A stretch of 64,000 bases of DNA from positions 124,001 through 188,000 of the forward strand of contig BGZK01000485.1 of assembly GCA_005406025.1 (NCBI GenBank), written 5' to 3'. The position numbers and the translations under genes are program-made. This document shows positions 26,101 through 37,900 of this stretch, one piece after another; the first letter of the stretch is position 1; every line of letters begins with the position of its first letter. This DNA is from Eumeta japonica. Its lineage: Eukaryota; Arthropoda; Insecta; Lepidoptera; Psychidae. The notes below the pieces were generated by a model that saw nothing but the letters and a program-made list of their open reading frames with translations, made no database searches and was not told where the DNA came from.

Positions 26101-29100
26101 AATTTCAAAGTGTCACAAAAAGTGACGTATGGCTCGGTATTTTGACAAATGAGCAGTGCGAAGTAAGGCCGTATGGTGGCTCAAAGACTAATGAGGAATA
26201 ATTTTATTGACACGATAATAAATAATTTAAGATATAATCAATTGATTTAGTAATCGAGGAAATAATAGATTCAATAATTGAGATGGACATCGATGCGCAC
26301 ACTGGCATTGTAATAATAAAATGGATGACATATATTATAATATTTTCGTATTGTTGCATATAAAACGATTTTTTTTATTAATTCATAAAATAGCTAAAGT
26401 TAAGTTTATACGAGGAGACCTTCCATTAATTATCAATCTTCAGGAAGAGCAGAACACTCTGACGGCGATAGATTACCTCCGTAATCTAGAACTGTTCAGG
26501 GAGTTGATGGTAGTAAAAGTTAATAAGACCGCCGAGCAGGAGCTTTCGGAGAAATTCAACGCGCGCAAACTGGAAGTCTCTAACGCGAAATTGACTACCC
26601 AAATACAAGGTAAGTCGGAAAATATTTTACGATATTTTACCATATACGAATCACTCTATGCATTAGAATGCGACTGCTAGCCAGGTAATTGACCGGCCCT
26701 CTGCCCATACCGGACTTACCGAGTAGCAATGTGCCTACTTTGAAAATATTTGTAAGAGATCGTTTCAAGAAAAATTGAAAACCCAAAGTTTCTAATGATC
26801 ATTACTCAGAAGAAAACTACAGATTTATTTTGTTTTACATTTTATTTTGAACCTCAAGTAGTACTTAGATTGTGGTCTATAACCGCCGATGGGTACGTGT
26901 TTATTTGATCTTGTCATGTTAGCGTTTAATTACGCTATTGTTAAGGCATCCACCCTTACAATCTTTTTTTTCATGTTGAAGGTTTAGACAATAAGGTTTC
27001 CCCGCTGATCTAGCGCAGATGGGCAGCTACTGATTATAATTATCATCAATATTATGATAATATCCGCTATTAAAAGGTTTAACGTGTCCTTAGAGGCATA
27101 AAGTGGTTTAATTTTACTTAAATTCTTATTGGTCCATTAGCCCGTAATCCAGGATCCGAAACTTGTATCTGTTGGTTTGAAGCACTTTTAACTCTGAGCA
27201 ACAACTCGCTCTACCCATTATTAACGTTAGATTTTTTGGGTACTTCAAAGAAGCTTTTATGCGAGATTAAAACTATTAATATTTAATAAGAATGAAAATA
27301 AAAAAAAGGCATGACTTTAAGTAGCCTTATATCGACTAGCTTGCATGAAATGATTGATGGATGTCAGTAAAGCGAGAGAGTTATGCAGATATCGTACCTT
27401 GTGAAGGCCTATCGTTTCTGCTTCTTTATATGGGAAATAAGCATAAGTTTACAAGAAAAATAAAAATATTTGTATTGAATTTTATTTTGCATATATATTA
27501 CTTTCAAATTAAATTAGAATTCATGAAATAATTAACTGCTTTTTGTTTTCGGTTTCATAGACTCATAAAAGTTTGCCAATTAATTGATTAACTAACATAT
27601 TGAATATTTTATTATGCTATAGAATATCAGACCAAACTGAGAGAGGAGAACGAGCAGTTTCAGGCGATTATGAAACAGAAGGAAAAGACGATAGAGCAGA
27701 TGAAGCAGGAGTTGGCTCTGTTAGAACAAAACGCAGCAGCGAGTCTCAGGAAGAAAATGTAATCGACTTTGTACCTATACACGCACGCACACACGCAAGC
27801 CTACACATTCCTAATCTATACCTATATATGTATATATAGGCATAGATTAGGAAGCAATTTTATTAGAATGCAAAAAAAAATAGCTGTGATGAGGATTTTT
27901 TTTGGTTATTATTCAATCATATTTGTATTTGATGATTTATATGACATTTTTCATTTAAACATTTATGAATGAGTGGATTTTTAAAAGTATCTGGAAATCT
28001 TATTTGATAATGCGCTCACAATCTACTCAAGAGTTACCGTTTCTTGATTCATTTATAATTAACTCTAAACAAAAATTCTATGGATTTGCGGTCATATGCG
28101 GTGTATATCTTGACCGTTTGAGCGACTATTAGTTGAAAAGAATAGCACATATTTTGCAAGCATTAGTTTATTATTGAATATTAAAATTTTGTTTAAACGC
28201 ATGCATAGATATACGAACATTTCTAGAAATATAACTGTCAAGATGATGTTTCATTTTATAGCATAGAGTCAGAAAGAGAGATGGTTTTGGAGTCACGTAC
28301 GCATGCCATAAAAGTCGAATTGTTGCAAGAAGAAGAAGCCGAGGCTAAGGAGGCGCACGAAAATATGCTGCGACGAAATTTACTCGAAGAGAAAAACTTG
28401 CGCACGCGCAGGTATGCATCGATTTCCATAATTATCGTTACGGTAACTTTGGAATTGAAGACGAAGGAAACTGTTTGGGTTCCGCGGTACAATGAAAACC
28501 CTACAGTTTGTTTGTTGTTTTGTTGCAGTCCCAATCTGTACAGATTTAAATATAGGTTCATGAAATTATAAAACCAGAAACCTCAATAATGACATTTACT
28601 TAAATCGATACCTGTATCAATTGTCAAAAAATATTTAACAAATTTGGTAATAAGTAAAATGTAAAAAAATATTAAAATTAATTGTCTATTGGTCACACAC
28701 ACACAAATATCTCCTACCAATATTCAAACATATCCTCTTTGTAGATAAAATAAAAAATAGTGTGTTGAAAATATATTTTGGTTGACTATCAAAATATACT
28801 ATTTGGCAAAATCAAAAAGAGATAGCCTTTCTTAGTCATAAAGTCATACGATTTTAACTCTAAGAAAGGATAGGAAACTATGATAAATGTTTAAATAGTT
28901 TGTCGAGACCCTTACACAAGGGTCTCAACACGGTGTTGTGTTGACACGGTGTCGTGTCTAGACGCCAAAACGCAGTAAGCAAGACAATTATTTTGAATTT
29001 TAATTTAGGTGCAAAGTGGAGACTCAATTATTGAGCTGGCTGCAGAAGTACGACCTCGAAATGGGTGACAAGCAGCTCGAAGTCGACGAGTACACTGAGA

Positions 29101-31495
29101 AATATGAGGAGCAGCTTCGCATCTTCGAAGAATTGCAGGTTAGGTAGAAAATTGTTAATAAAGAAGTTGTTTCTTTGTTGTCCTGACATGGATTAATAGA
29201 TGTTAAGGACATTGTGTATAAATGCAGCAGTAATTATGGGTAAAAACATAAGGTATCTGTTCTTTAATACCCAGGATCTTAGAAGGAATTTTGTAAATTT
29301 TTCTTTCATGATATTAGTTATTAGACATATTTATTTTTACATAGTTCTTTATATACGTAGATTATTTATTGTTCTATGACATTCTTAGAAGGAATTTTGT
29401 AAATTTTTCTTTCATGATATTAGTTATTAGACATATTTATTTTTACATAGTTCTTTATATACGTAGATTATTTATTGTTCTATGACATTATGGGATTGCC
29501 TTCAGGCGAAGTTGGTAGAACAGGACCTCGAGTATATACCGCTGATGGAGGAAAGAGACAATGAATACCACCAGGAGATGACAGCCAAAATGAACAAGTT
29601 CATGCTGGAGCACGCGGCGCGCGTCATACAACACGCCTGGCGGGAGGTCTTGGCGAATCGCGCTGAGAAAAAAAGGGTAAACTATGTTTTATTTTGTTTT
29701 TCATATACTGATTTTGTTTATTTGACAGATATTATCAATCGAGTTTGGTCATTAATTTGGAATTTGGAACATAGCTATAGTGTAATCAATGTAAAGAGCC
29801 TAGTCAAAGACAAAGATTAGAAGGAATATCAATATAAACCATTTATCGTCATGATTGGTGTTGACATAATTTTTCAACATGTTTTACGTGTTTTACGAAA
29901 CATGTTCAATATTAAAAGAATAAACGAATTCAGTAACATTCAGCGATCAACAACCAATTTTTTTTTCCATTATAGCAGTAGTGCGATAGAAGGACGACAT
30001 ATTGTTTATATTGTATCGTTTAATTGTTACGTTTTAAATTTTAGTAAAGGAGTTTATCAATACGATTACTAGAAAAGATTAATTAATATATCATATCTAA
30101 ATTCGAAATTTATTGAAAAAAAAAGTATGCGGTGACCGACTAATACTTTAAATTGAATCATAAATTAGTTACATAATATGCACCTGTGTAACAAAGTGCT
30201 TACGTCAATTACATGCAGCAAAAAGGAAAAGGGAAGAGAGGAAAGAAAAAAGCATAAATTCAAGAGGTAATAATTTATGTATGAATGTAAATATTAAATA
30301 ATGGTATTATGAATTATATAATATGAATGTATATACTTATTAATGGCCTGTATAGTTCAATATGAATTTTGGTATAGGCTACAAACGCAAGATTATTCTG
30401 TGTACATTTCTTGTTAAAATTTTTTAAATCTGTCTATCGATGTGGATTTACGGATTCAAACGTGAGTATAAGTATATATAATAACCAACGAAATCGTAAG
30501 AATTCAATGTTTGCTAACTTCTATAAAAAATAAAACATTGAATAGAACAATTACGAGTGATTGTAATTTTCACGCGTGATTGAAGTAAAAGTTTTTTGTT
30601 TGGTTGTGCTAGATATTACTACTAAATAAAAAAAATCAATAAGATATATAAATAATCTAAAAATCAATTCTAGTTTCCTCATGTAGAGCCGCTGGCGCGG
30701 CCTAATTATTGATAAAGTGATTATTACTGAAATGATTTAGTACTAGTTTACTAAATATACAAAGTGTAGAGAGCTCGCGATACAGATAAAATTAAGCAAT
30801 CCATTTTATTTGAATGAATAAAATGAATTGTATTCATTTAATTCATTCAAATAAATATCCGGGCGTAGCCACCGGGACAGCTAGTTATTAATCAAATCAA
30901 ACATGATTCGAAGAGATATCGCTTTACATAACAAATGAACAAACTGCTTCTACGTCTGTCTGGGCGAAACCGCCGACATAGCCAGTTACTAAGAAAATAA
31001 TTATAATTGTTACATTTATAACTAGCTACTATTTTATATACATATTAGGGGTCATAAGAAGTCATTTTCGCCGCTTAAATTACGTCCGGTTTGGCGATAA
31101 ATTCGAAATTAAAATTGTAAAGCGGAAACTGCGTGAACGTGTTACTGAGCGTTACTTCCGTCCAAGAAATGATTTCAATTACTCTCAAGTCGCGGCTAAA
31201 AAGGTTTAACTTCAAAACTGAAGGTAAATACTATGGAAATCGTATGATGTAACTGAAGTGCCAATGACACTTATTTTTATAAATATAATACTAGTCGCTT
31301 TCCTTTTTTTATGAATTTCGCAGCGGTAAAAAAAAAACACTTCAGTAAAGTTTCAACGATTTTCCATGACAGCTCCTTTTATTGCAGTTGAGGCGGTTAA
31401 TAAGAGAAAAGAAGAGACGTAAAGCTGAAGAGGCTGCTCTCGCCAAAAAGAAGTTGAGGATGGCGGCCGCTGAGGCAGCAGCCAACCAAAATTAA
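20151..31495 (+). CDS. IQCD: Dynein regulatory complex protein 10 (DRC10/IQCD), 10 exons
   Basis: Exons: 20151-20280, 21181-21425, 24013-24120, 24630-24674, 26444-26609, 27623-27758, 28262-28411, 29009-29138, 29506-29676, 31388-31495. All joins keep phase; the protein is 462 aa, close to the usual 450 or so. A Ser/Thr-rich N-terminus is followed by an alpha-helical domain (about residues 45-160, containing ITKILDETVYKTKLA), a long Glu/Lys/Gln coiled coil (about 175-360) with SWLQKYDLEMGDKQLEVDEY, and an IQ motif at about 405-425, AARVIQHAWREVLANR, which would bind calmodulin-like proteins. This order is that of IQCD/DRC10, a linker subunit of the N-DRC that controls dynein in motile axonemes. 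Donors of exon 1 (GTTAGC) and exon 3 (GTTCGA) are weak, but phase and homology support them. An alternative last exon is described separately. The intron 8 acceptor follows an exact tandem duplication. Confidence 0.9.
20555..20710 (+). repeat. Hexamer block with a gaagcc..ggg..agct tail
   Basis: ggtagcggtatcgaatttga, gaaacgagaacgaagtcgag, then 20 bases before the end ggcgaagccacgggtgaaaa. Located in DRC10 intron 1. Confidence 0.6.
21692..22257. mobile_element. Non-autonomous pogo/Tigger-like element
   Basis: It starts CAGTTGAACCTCGATAAGTT and ends with the inverted form ...gttatcgaactg, and is flanked by TA on both sides (21690-21691 and 22258-22259). CAGT...CTCGATAA termini with a TA target duplication fit the pogo/Tigger branch of Tc1-mariner. 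There is no transposase ORF. The 13-mer agttatagaggtt or a close variant occurs five times inside (21738, 22095, 22160, 22182, 22230). It lies in DRC10 intron 2. Confidence 0.75.
22440..22610 (-). repeat. Interspersed repeat family B, copy 3
   Basis: The minus strand reads ttcacgctagcccagcgcag followed by a GC-rich body; gggttcgagtcc at about 22580 is a B-box-like string. Located in DRC10 intron 2. Confidence 0.5.
25540..25800 (-). mobile_element. Possible copia-type retrotransposon RNase H remnant
   Basis: The minus strand gives CFVDSAADGLRQSAMSYLF followed by NMINSCYWRG and TERRSIYEW, which follows the copia RNase H pattern (YVDSDWAG, RKS..GYLF, SW, STEAEY) with key acidic positions lost. 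The adjacent upstream and downstream parts are out of frame. The match is pattern-level only. Confidence 0.4.
26985..27115 (+). repeat. Interspersed repeat family B, copy 4
   Basis: ccgctgatctagcgcagatg and, 70 bases on, ggtttaacgtgtccttagag. A degenerate copy in DRC10 intron 5. Confidence 0.5.
27325..27440 (+). repeat. Interspersed repeat family A, copy 2
   Basis: A shorter copy in DRC10 intron 5: gcttgcatgaaatgattgat, tatcgtacc, tgggaaataagc. Confidence 0.65.
27808..27852. repeat. About 22-bp near-perfect palindrome in DRC10 intron 6
   Basis: ttcctaatctatacctatat and its complement with one mismatch, 50 bases after the exon 6 donor. Confidence 0.85.
29278..29489 (+). repeat. Exact 2 x 106-bp tandem duplication in DRC10 intron 8
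   Basis: 29278-29383 and 29384-29489 look identical base for base. The second copy ends 16 bases before the exon 9 start. This is either a very recent duplication or an assembly artefact from merged haplotypes. Confidence 0.95.
30219..30257 (+). CDS. IQCD: Candidate alternative terminal exon of DRC10
   Basis: After an acatgcag acceptor, the frame continuing from exon 9 reads QKGKGKRGKKKA and then a stop. Lys/Gly tails of this type occur at the C-termini of several IQ-motif axonemal proteins, so this could be a genuine alternative end instead of the 31388-31495 exon (LRRLIREKKRRK...). The acceptor has a mediocre pyrimidine tract, and no AATAAA was noted close by. Only transcript data could decide. 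Confidence 0.35.
   Translation, partial: QKGKGKRGKKKA
30805..30855. repeat. 23-bp hairpin, one mismatch, 5-base loop
   Basis: Arms 30805-30827 and 30833-30855 (tttatttgaatgaat...). Located in DRC10 intron 9. Confidence 0.9.
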
Positions 31496-31536
31496 TTAAG
31501 TACTTTAATAACCGCAACTCTCTGTATTGGATTGAA

Positions 31537-31542
31537 AATAAA
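31537..31542 (+). terminator. Polyadenylation signal of DRC10
   Basis: AATAAA 42 bases after the DRC10 stop codon, a normal spacing for a short 3' UTR. Confidence 0.6.
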
Positions 31543-31597
31543 CAATGTTTCATTTTCGTCAAAAATTTATTATAAAATACATCGAGATTCATCGCAT

Positions 31598-31603
31598 TTT
31601 ATT
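31598..31603 (-). terminator. Possible polyadenylation signal of the SWAP70-like gene
   Basis: AATAAA on the minus strand about 355 bases past the stop. A nearer ATTAAA variant lies at 31898-31903. Either places the end close to the convergent DRC10 transcript end. Confidence 0.3.
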
Positions 31604-31957
31604 TTTAACACATCGATAACATCCGATTATATAAAAAATAGAATAAAAAGTATGGGCGTACATATAAGGGCCCCTCATTTTGCTTAGAAATAATTACAAC
31701 CACAGAAAAAGGAAAACGATTTTTTTCATGAAAATTTTAACCGTTGATTCTGCGTTTGTAATTGTTCATTGGCTAAGTATAGTTTTATCGTTGTTGGTAC
31801 CATCTAAATAAAGTTGTATACCATTTCTTCTCCTAAAAAGATTGAAAAAGACATTGCAATACCTAGTGCAATTTTTTACATTCAAATTGTCTTTTTTTTT
31901 AATATAATTTTGACTATTATTTTATAGAAATCAAAAAGAAAATTGAATATAAAACAA

Positions 31958-34900
31958 TTATATATTCTGTTCCTCCCTGTTCAGCTTGAAGTTTCTCAGG
32001 TTCGCTCCACGGACGTCTATGAGGGTGTCGGACGAGCTTTTGGCGGTGGGCACGAACGATATGGCCCTGCGCGCCCTCTCTCCGTTGCGGAGGAGAGGGC
32101 TCATTTCCTGTTTAATAAAAAAAAAAATGGCTGTGTGTGTGAAGTCGGTTTACGGACGATAATTTTACGTGATAACGTCATAAGAAGACATTGATGAAAA
32201 ATTGCATACTTTCATGAATTGAATTGGATTATTATCACTGAAATATCATTATTTTGTATCATCTAGTAATGATAATTGTATCATCATGAGAGATATAAAA
32301 TAATTATCATTATTTTGTATCTCTCTTCCACTCCATCGACCGATAGAGTGCAAGAGAGATAGATGCGTCGCAAGCCGAACGCTTAGGACGCCTCTCTATC
32401 GCTTGTTTCGCGCTCTCGCTCGCACGCTCGGCTCAGGCGGAACGCGACAATGAGTCATGCTTTATCGTGCGCGCAGCCGGCGTTCATCAATTTATAAAAC
32501 GTTATCATGTCAAAAACATCCTATATATTATACAGCGCCTGGAAATCAATTCAGCATATAAGGACAAAGGAAGACAATATTGATAGTCTTATGTTTCGCA
32601 TAGTATCGTTTTTATTTTTAATTGCTATTTCATATTTGATTGACTACCTGATTGGTGCAGTTGGTGGTGACCCGCCCAAGACAAATGTTTTTCATTTGAT
32701 TAAAAATTAATATTTGTCTTGAGTCCAGGAGTTAATATCTATATAATATGTACAAAATATATTTATTATATCAACTATCTGGTACTCTAAACAAAAACAA
32801 CAATGCTCAGTATGGGAGCAGATGTTGATGTGTGCGTATCCTAAGATATCATTAATATTAATTTATAAAACTAAACGACATTATATATTGTGTCATGCAA
32901 TTCCGATGCTCTCTTCTTTCCGTTGCTCGATTCGCCTGCATTTATTGGCGAGCCATTAAACATCCACCTACGTCAGATGCATTATTATACAGTAATAATG
33001 CATCTGACGTAGGTGGTAAGTTCAAATTAAGTTTTAATTTCATTTGAGAAATTACAAGACTAATTAAAACTCTAATGAAAAAAATTCTCGTTACTTTAAG
33101 ACTATCCTTATTCTAATCGTTTTTTTTTTGTTATTCGTAATTATAGAAAAAAGAATACATTACATAAGCGTATTAAAAAAATAGCTAAGACAATTCTAGT
33201 TTACCCTTAATTGTAACTGCAAAGCATTAGCGTTCGTTTCGGTGCGAGAGATCTTCTGCTGCGCGGCCCGTAGCTCAGCATCTAGTCTCTGCTTTTCTTT
33301 TTCCAACTCTTTCAATCGTTTTTCAGCCTCTGAAAAGAGTCATAGAAAATCCTCTATAACAAGTAAAAGTTTTTTTATACAGTTAAGTTTATAAAGTAAA
33401 AATTAAATTCGATATGTGACCACTGTGAACTATACATGTTTGTTTTTAGATACATGTATGTGTTTACACTAGTTCATCATCAGTTTTTCATTATCTATGA
33501 TCGGCACGCGTCCGCTATCTGTTTTTCGTTCGTCTATGGTTGTCGCTCGTCTCATTATATGATTTTTTTTTGTCACACAATTTGCCCGTATTAGTGCAAA
33601 ATGATCTCTTATTTTCTGTGCGGTATTTCAACGATTTGCAGGTGCATTGAATTAACGAGGATATTTTCGATTTTTTAAGGTTTAATAGCTTTTTTAGGTC
33701 CGATACTGTTTCTGTTATTTGTTTCATCACATCTTCTTGTCGCCTAATATTCAGATCAATAGAGTGGTCGTGCTTACAGATTACTAGGATAATTATTTTA
33801 CTTTTCAATGGACATTTATGATTAGACAGGGACCTTTATTTAGGACAGATTAGTTTAATTGTGTCTCTGTATTTGATCCTGTGTGCTCTATTACTTAATG
33901 ATTATTGAAGTTATTAAACTTAATTGATTGTGTTTAAAGCAATTCTTTCGACAGTAAGTAAAATTCTGTAATTGTTAAAACCAATAGACAAGTTATTTTT
34001 TTATCTTAACCGTCAATTATTGAGACACAATTTCTACATACATTTCATGCAAGATCAGCATATCTTCAGGTAAACTCAGAGAGTCACATCCACGGGGCTG
34101 TCAGGAGTGTTAAAACTACCAACAAATGCGCTCCCAACCATCTCTTTCGAGTACAATCATGTAGTTAGTGCGACAGTTAGTTATTTTTCTTTCTTCTGAA
34201 TTTACGGTAACGTACTGTCAATTACATTGACGGCATCGGTCTACAAAAACGTTCGCGTGTAGCCGGTTTCGAAATATATTTATGTTACCATGGCAATATT
34301 GAAAAGCATCGGGCTTAGAGCAAAACCTCAGTGGATTCTTTGAAACCTTACTTAAAGCTACTGTGAAGCCTGCTGTTCAGACTACTCAGGCTTATATTTA
34401 ATATTAATAAAAAAAGGAGATAAAATAAACTTAATATTAATCATAAAGTAAAAATAAAAACATGTACAGTATAAAATTTTGTAAGTTCTTGCCTCTGAAC
34501 TGTGCTTCCTTTTCTGCCTGTAACATTTCGAACTGTTTCCTTTTAAGCCTCTCTTCTTCCAGCATTCTGTTCTGTTCTTCTTGTAACCTTTCTAATTCCT
34601 CTCTTCGCTCCCATTCTTCGGTCAGAACTCTGCAATATGTAATATTATTGATTTGTAATGATTGAAATGATTATCATAATACTGTAAATGCATAAAATAT
34701 ATTGATGGTCATCAACCATTATCAAAGTCTTGATTTATTTTAAATTGGTCTTTTAATTTACAGTCCGGGTAAAAATAATGTTTTTAAAAAATCTTCGAAA
34801 ATGAAGGATGTGTCGATTCACTGACGCAGTAAAAGTAGTGGCATCTTTTTTTAGGACTTGCCAATTTTTATACGAAAATATGAGAAATAGAAATTTCACA

Positions 34901-37900
34901 ATTGTTTATGAATAACCTTTGAATTTAATACAACAGAGCACGCATGTCACCAGAAAGTAGGTAATCACTGTCGCCCATAGACATTCGCAAGTCCAGAGAA
35001 ATCAGTAGTGGGTTACCAAACTTTCAGGAATAGGACATCTTATGCAGGGGAGAGTAGGCTATACTTGTTCTTAGAAACAATTATTATGCCAGTAATTTAT
35101 AATGAAAGAGTAGTGACATATAGTTTACTATTATAGAGTAGGAATCCATATTTTTACAAGTAACAGTATGATTAAAAACTATAAGAGGTAATGCACCCGT
35201 TTGATGTTACGCCCACGTTAGCGTTAATTTCACTCGCTATTCCGAACCTGGGTCGAAACTTTGCGTTACAAACTATGTAAGAGTAAAATAATAAAGAAAT
35301 CTGGGTAATTGAGTTGAACTTAGTCACATGTACCGCAGGCCAGCGAAACCAGCTTGATTCCCGCATTGTTCGGTTAATACTTAAGATATCGAAAAACACG
35401 CTACAAATGACACAAATAACAAGCTATAAAATATTAATGCTACAATACAATAGTGGTGTCCCTGGTGAAGTTCCTATTTATCATGAGATGGACACAAGTT
35501 TTTGTCCCAGAAAAAATCTGATTTAATTTTTTTTATACACTAAGATATGTTATTCTACATTATTTTTCCTTTAATCTTCACTAACTATAGAAGTTGCATT
35601 TTTTGATAACGTGTTCACATCGTCGGGTGCATCCAAGTCAAAGATCCTATTAATATTAAAAATATGAAAGTTTATAAGTTTAGATGTTTGTATTCAATCC
35701 TGCTTAGATTATATATTGAGATTACGTCACTGAAATTTTTATAGGCGAATACGCATTGCTTTGAAAAGAAACCAGGTCGTTCGCTTAGTAATTATTTTAC
35801 CTCGCTTGCAATGCCCTAACAATCTCTTCGTCTCGTTTGGCTTGAGTTTCTTCTTGCAGAAGTCTCTCTAACGTCGTCTGGGCGTTTTTCAATTCTTCTA
35901 GCTTCTTATTGTCTTGCTGCGCTAGTTCTGCCAGTTCCTAAAATAGTACAAGTAAACTATTTAGGTATTCTCTATACTCCTTCCATAACGTGCGTTCGCA
36001 TTACGATACGGTTAAAAAGAAAGAAGGCCGAAAAAATACAAAATGATGTAATTTTTAATACAAAAATTATTCTCAATAGTACGCTTAATGTAAAGGGCTT
36101 ATCATTAGGACATATATATTTATTGAAACACCTACTCCATTTCTTATAAACAACATAGTGTAAAATAAGTAGGTACTTCAATGTGCCCTTACTTCAAATT
36201 ACACATATGTTCTGCGCAAAGTGGGAATCGAAAATTAATTCAACAATTATTTCCTAGTACTTCATTATTTTACATGATTTTTTAAAACTATAATTTTACC
36301 TGTGCCTGGGCTTCAGCGGCCCGTCGCGCTCGGACCTCCTGTTGTAGTCTAGCTCTTGCCTCCATAGCTTCTCTTTCGCGCCTGGCGTCGGCGCCACGAC
36401 GTCTTGCGCGCGCGCACTGCTGGTAACCTTCAGCACTCGCTGATAGTGCTGCTGCTTGACGTAGAGCCGATACCCACTGGAGACGGGTCCTAGTGGTATT
36501 GTAATTTTTGTATTATCAAGCCATTAGAAAAATTCAATTACATATTGTCCTTACGCAATATTCGCATAATATTTAAAAAAATACAACAATATTATTTAAA
36601 TACAAAAAGTAGGGAAGAAGTAAAAATTTAATTGGGGACTTAGAAAAAAATTTTACTGGAAATAGCTGCGGGCAATTGACTAACTTTAGATGCAGGAAAA
36701 TTTCAAATCGATGGTATAGTTGTAAAGAAAATTGGCCGTTAAATACACCTAAATAGACACATAGACAATGATACCTTATTTATTTACGAAGAAACATCTT
36801 GAGAAGTACATGTATTATTAAGTTATTTAAAGCAACTTTACTACAGCGATTGGCACTTACTTCCTGGACTATATGAGACAAATACGATTCTTTACCGAGT
36901 TTTATTTAAGGCGTGCGTTGCATAAATGTATAACTATGCAGTATTCATTTTAATGTTTTCCATAATATCGTAACAGATAATCGAATGACTACTTAGGTTT
37001 CGTATCACAAATGACATTTTATTTAAATCATTATTTATTACAATAAATCGCTATACATTTTTTTGTCCGCACTGTATTAATATTTTATGGTTTCGACGTA
37101 TATTGGCGCTCTCAAACCCGAAAATGCACTTGAATTTTTTTTCAAAATGATTGTGGAAAATATTTCAAACATTTGACAATGAATCAGAGTACGCCCCGTG
37201 TGATACCTGCTCGAAATTAAATAACATAAGTGCCAAAGAGAAAAGATTGTGCTGATATTCGACCAACAAAGACGTTGTATATTTGGTTACGGACACATGA
37301 ATGTAATTACGCTTATAGAGTAATATGCGAACGCTATATTCAAAGGCATCACAATAACGATTCTATATAATTAATAGATCAGATCGATCTCATGATTTGA
37401 ACGATTATCTACTAGAAAAAAAACTGGCTAGCTGCATGTCGGATCATGCTCCATATAGGGTTCCGAAGTCATTATTACAAAGAAATGCACTACAGATGAA
37501 AAAAAATACGTTACATTTTATCCATGTTTCCCGCACATAATAGTTATAAGCATTTTAGTTGCCTATAAGTAGACAAATAAGTAGGTACGTCAACTATTAG
37601 TCTTAAACTAGTATAAACTAAGGTGAACCAACAAAAGAGTATATTCATAGCAATTACGTCCTTTTGTTGAGAAGCGCAGTTTTTCGGCAATACTTGAAAA
37701 TGGTATATTCAATCAGATTTAAAACAATTTTCGTTGAAAATGTTTATTAAATCATTATCTTTGTAATTTTTTTCATATTTTTTTGCACTTATGGTTTAGA
37801 AAATAAAGGGGGGGGGGGCACAATTTGTGCTACTGTCGTAGCGATAATTTTCAAAATTATTCACGTAATCAGAAACCTTAGTGTTTTATAAAAGTAAATT

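Noticed and set aside
31943..32194. An 83-codon plus-strand ORF.
   Set aside because: It is antisense to the last exon of the SWAP70-like gene, which has correct phase and a strong acceptor.
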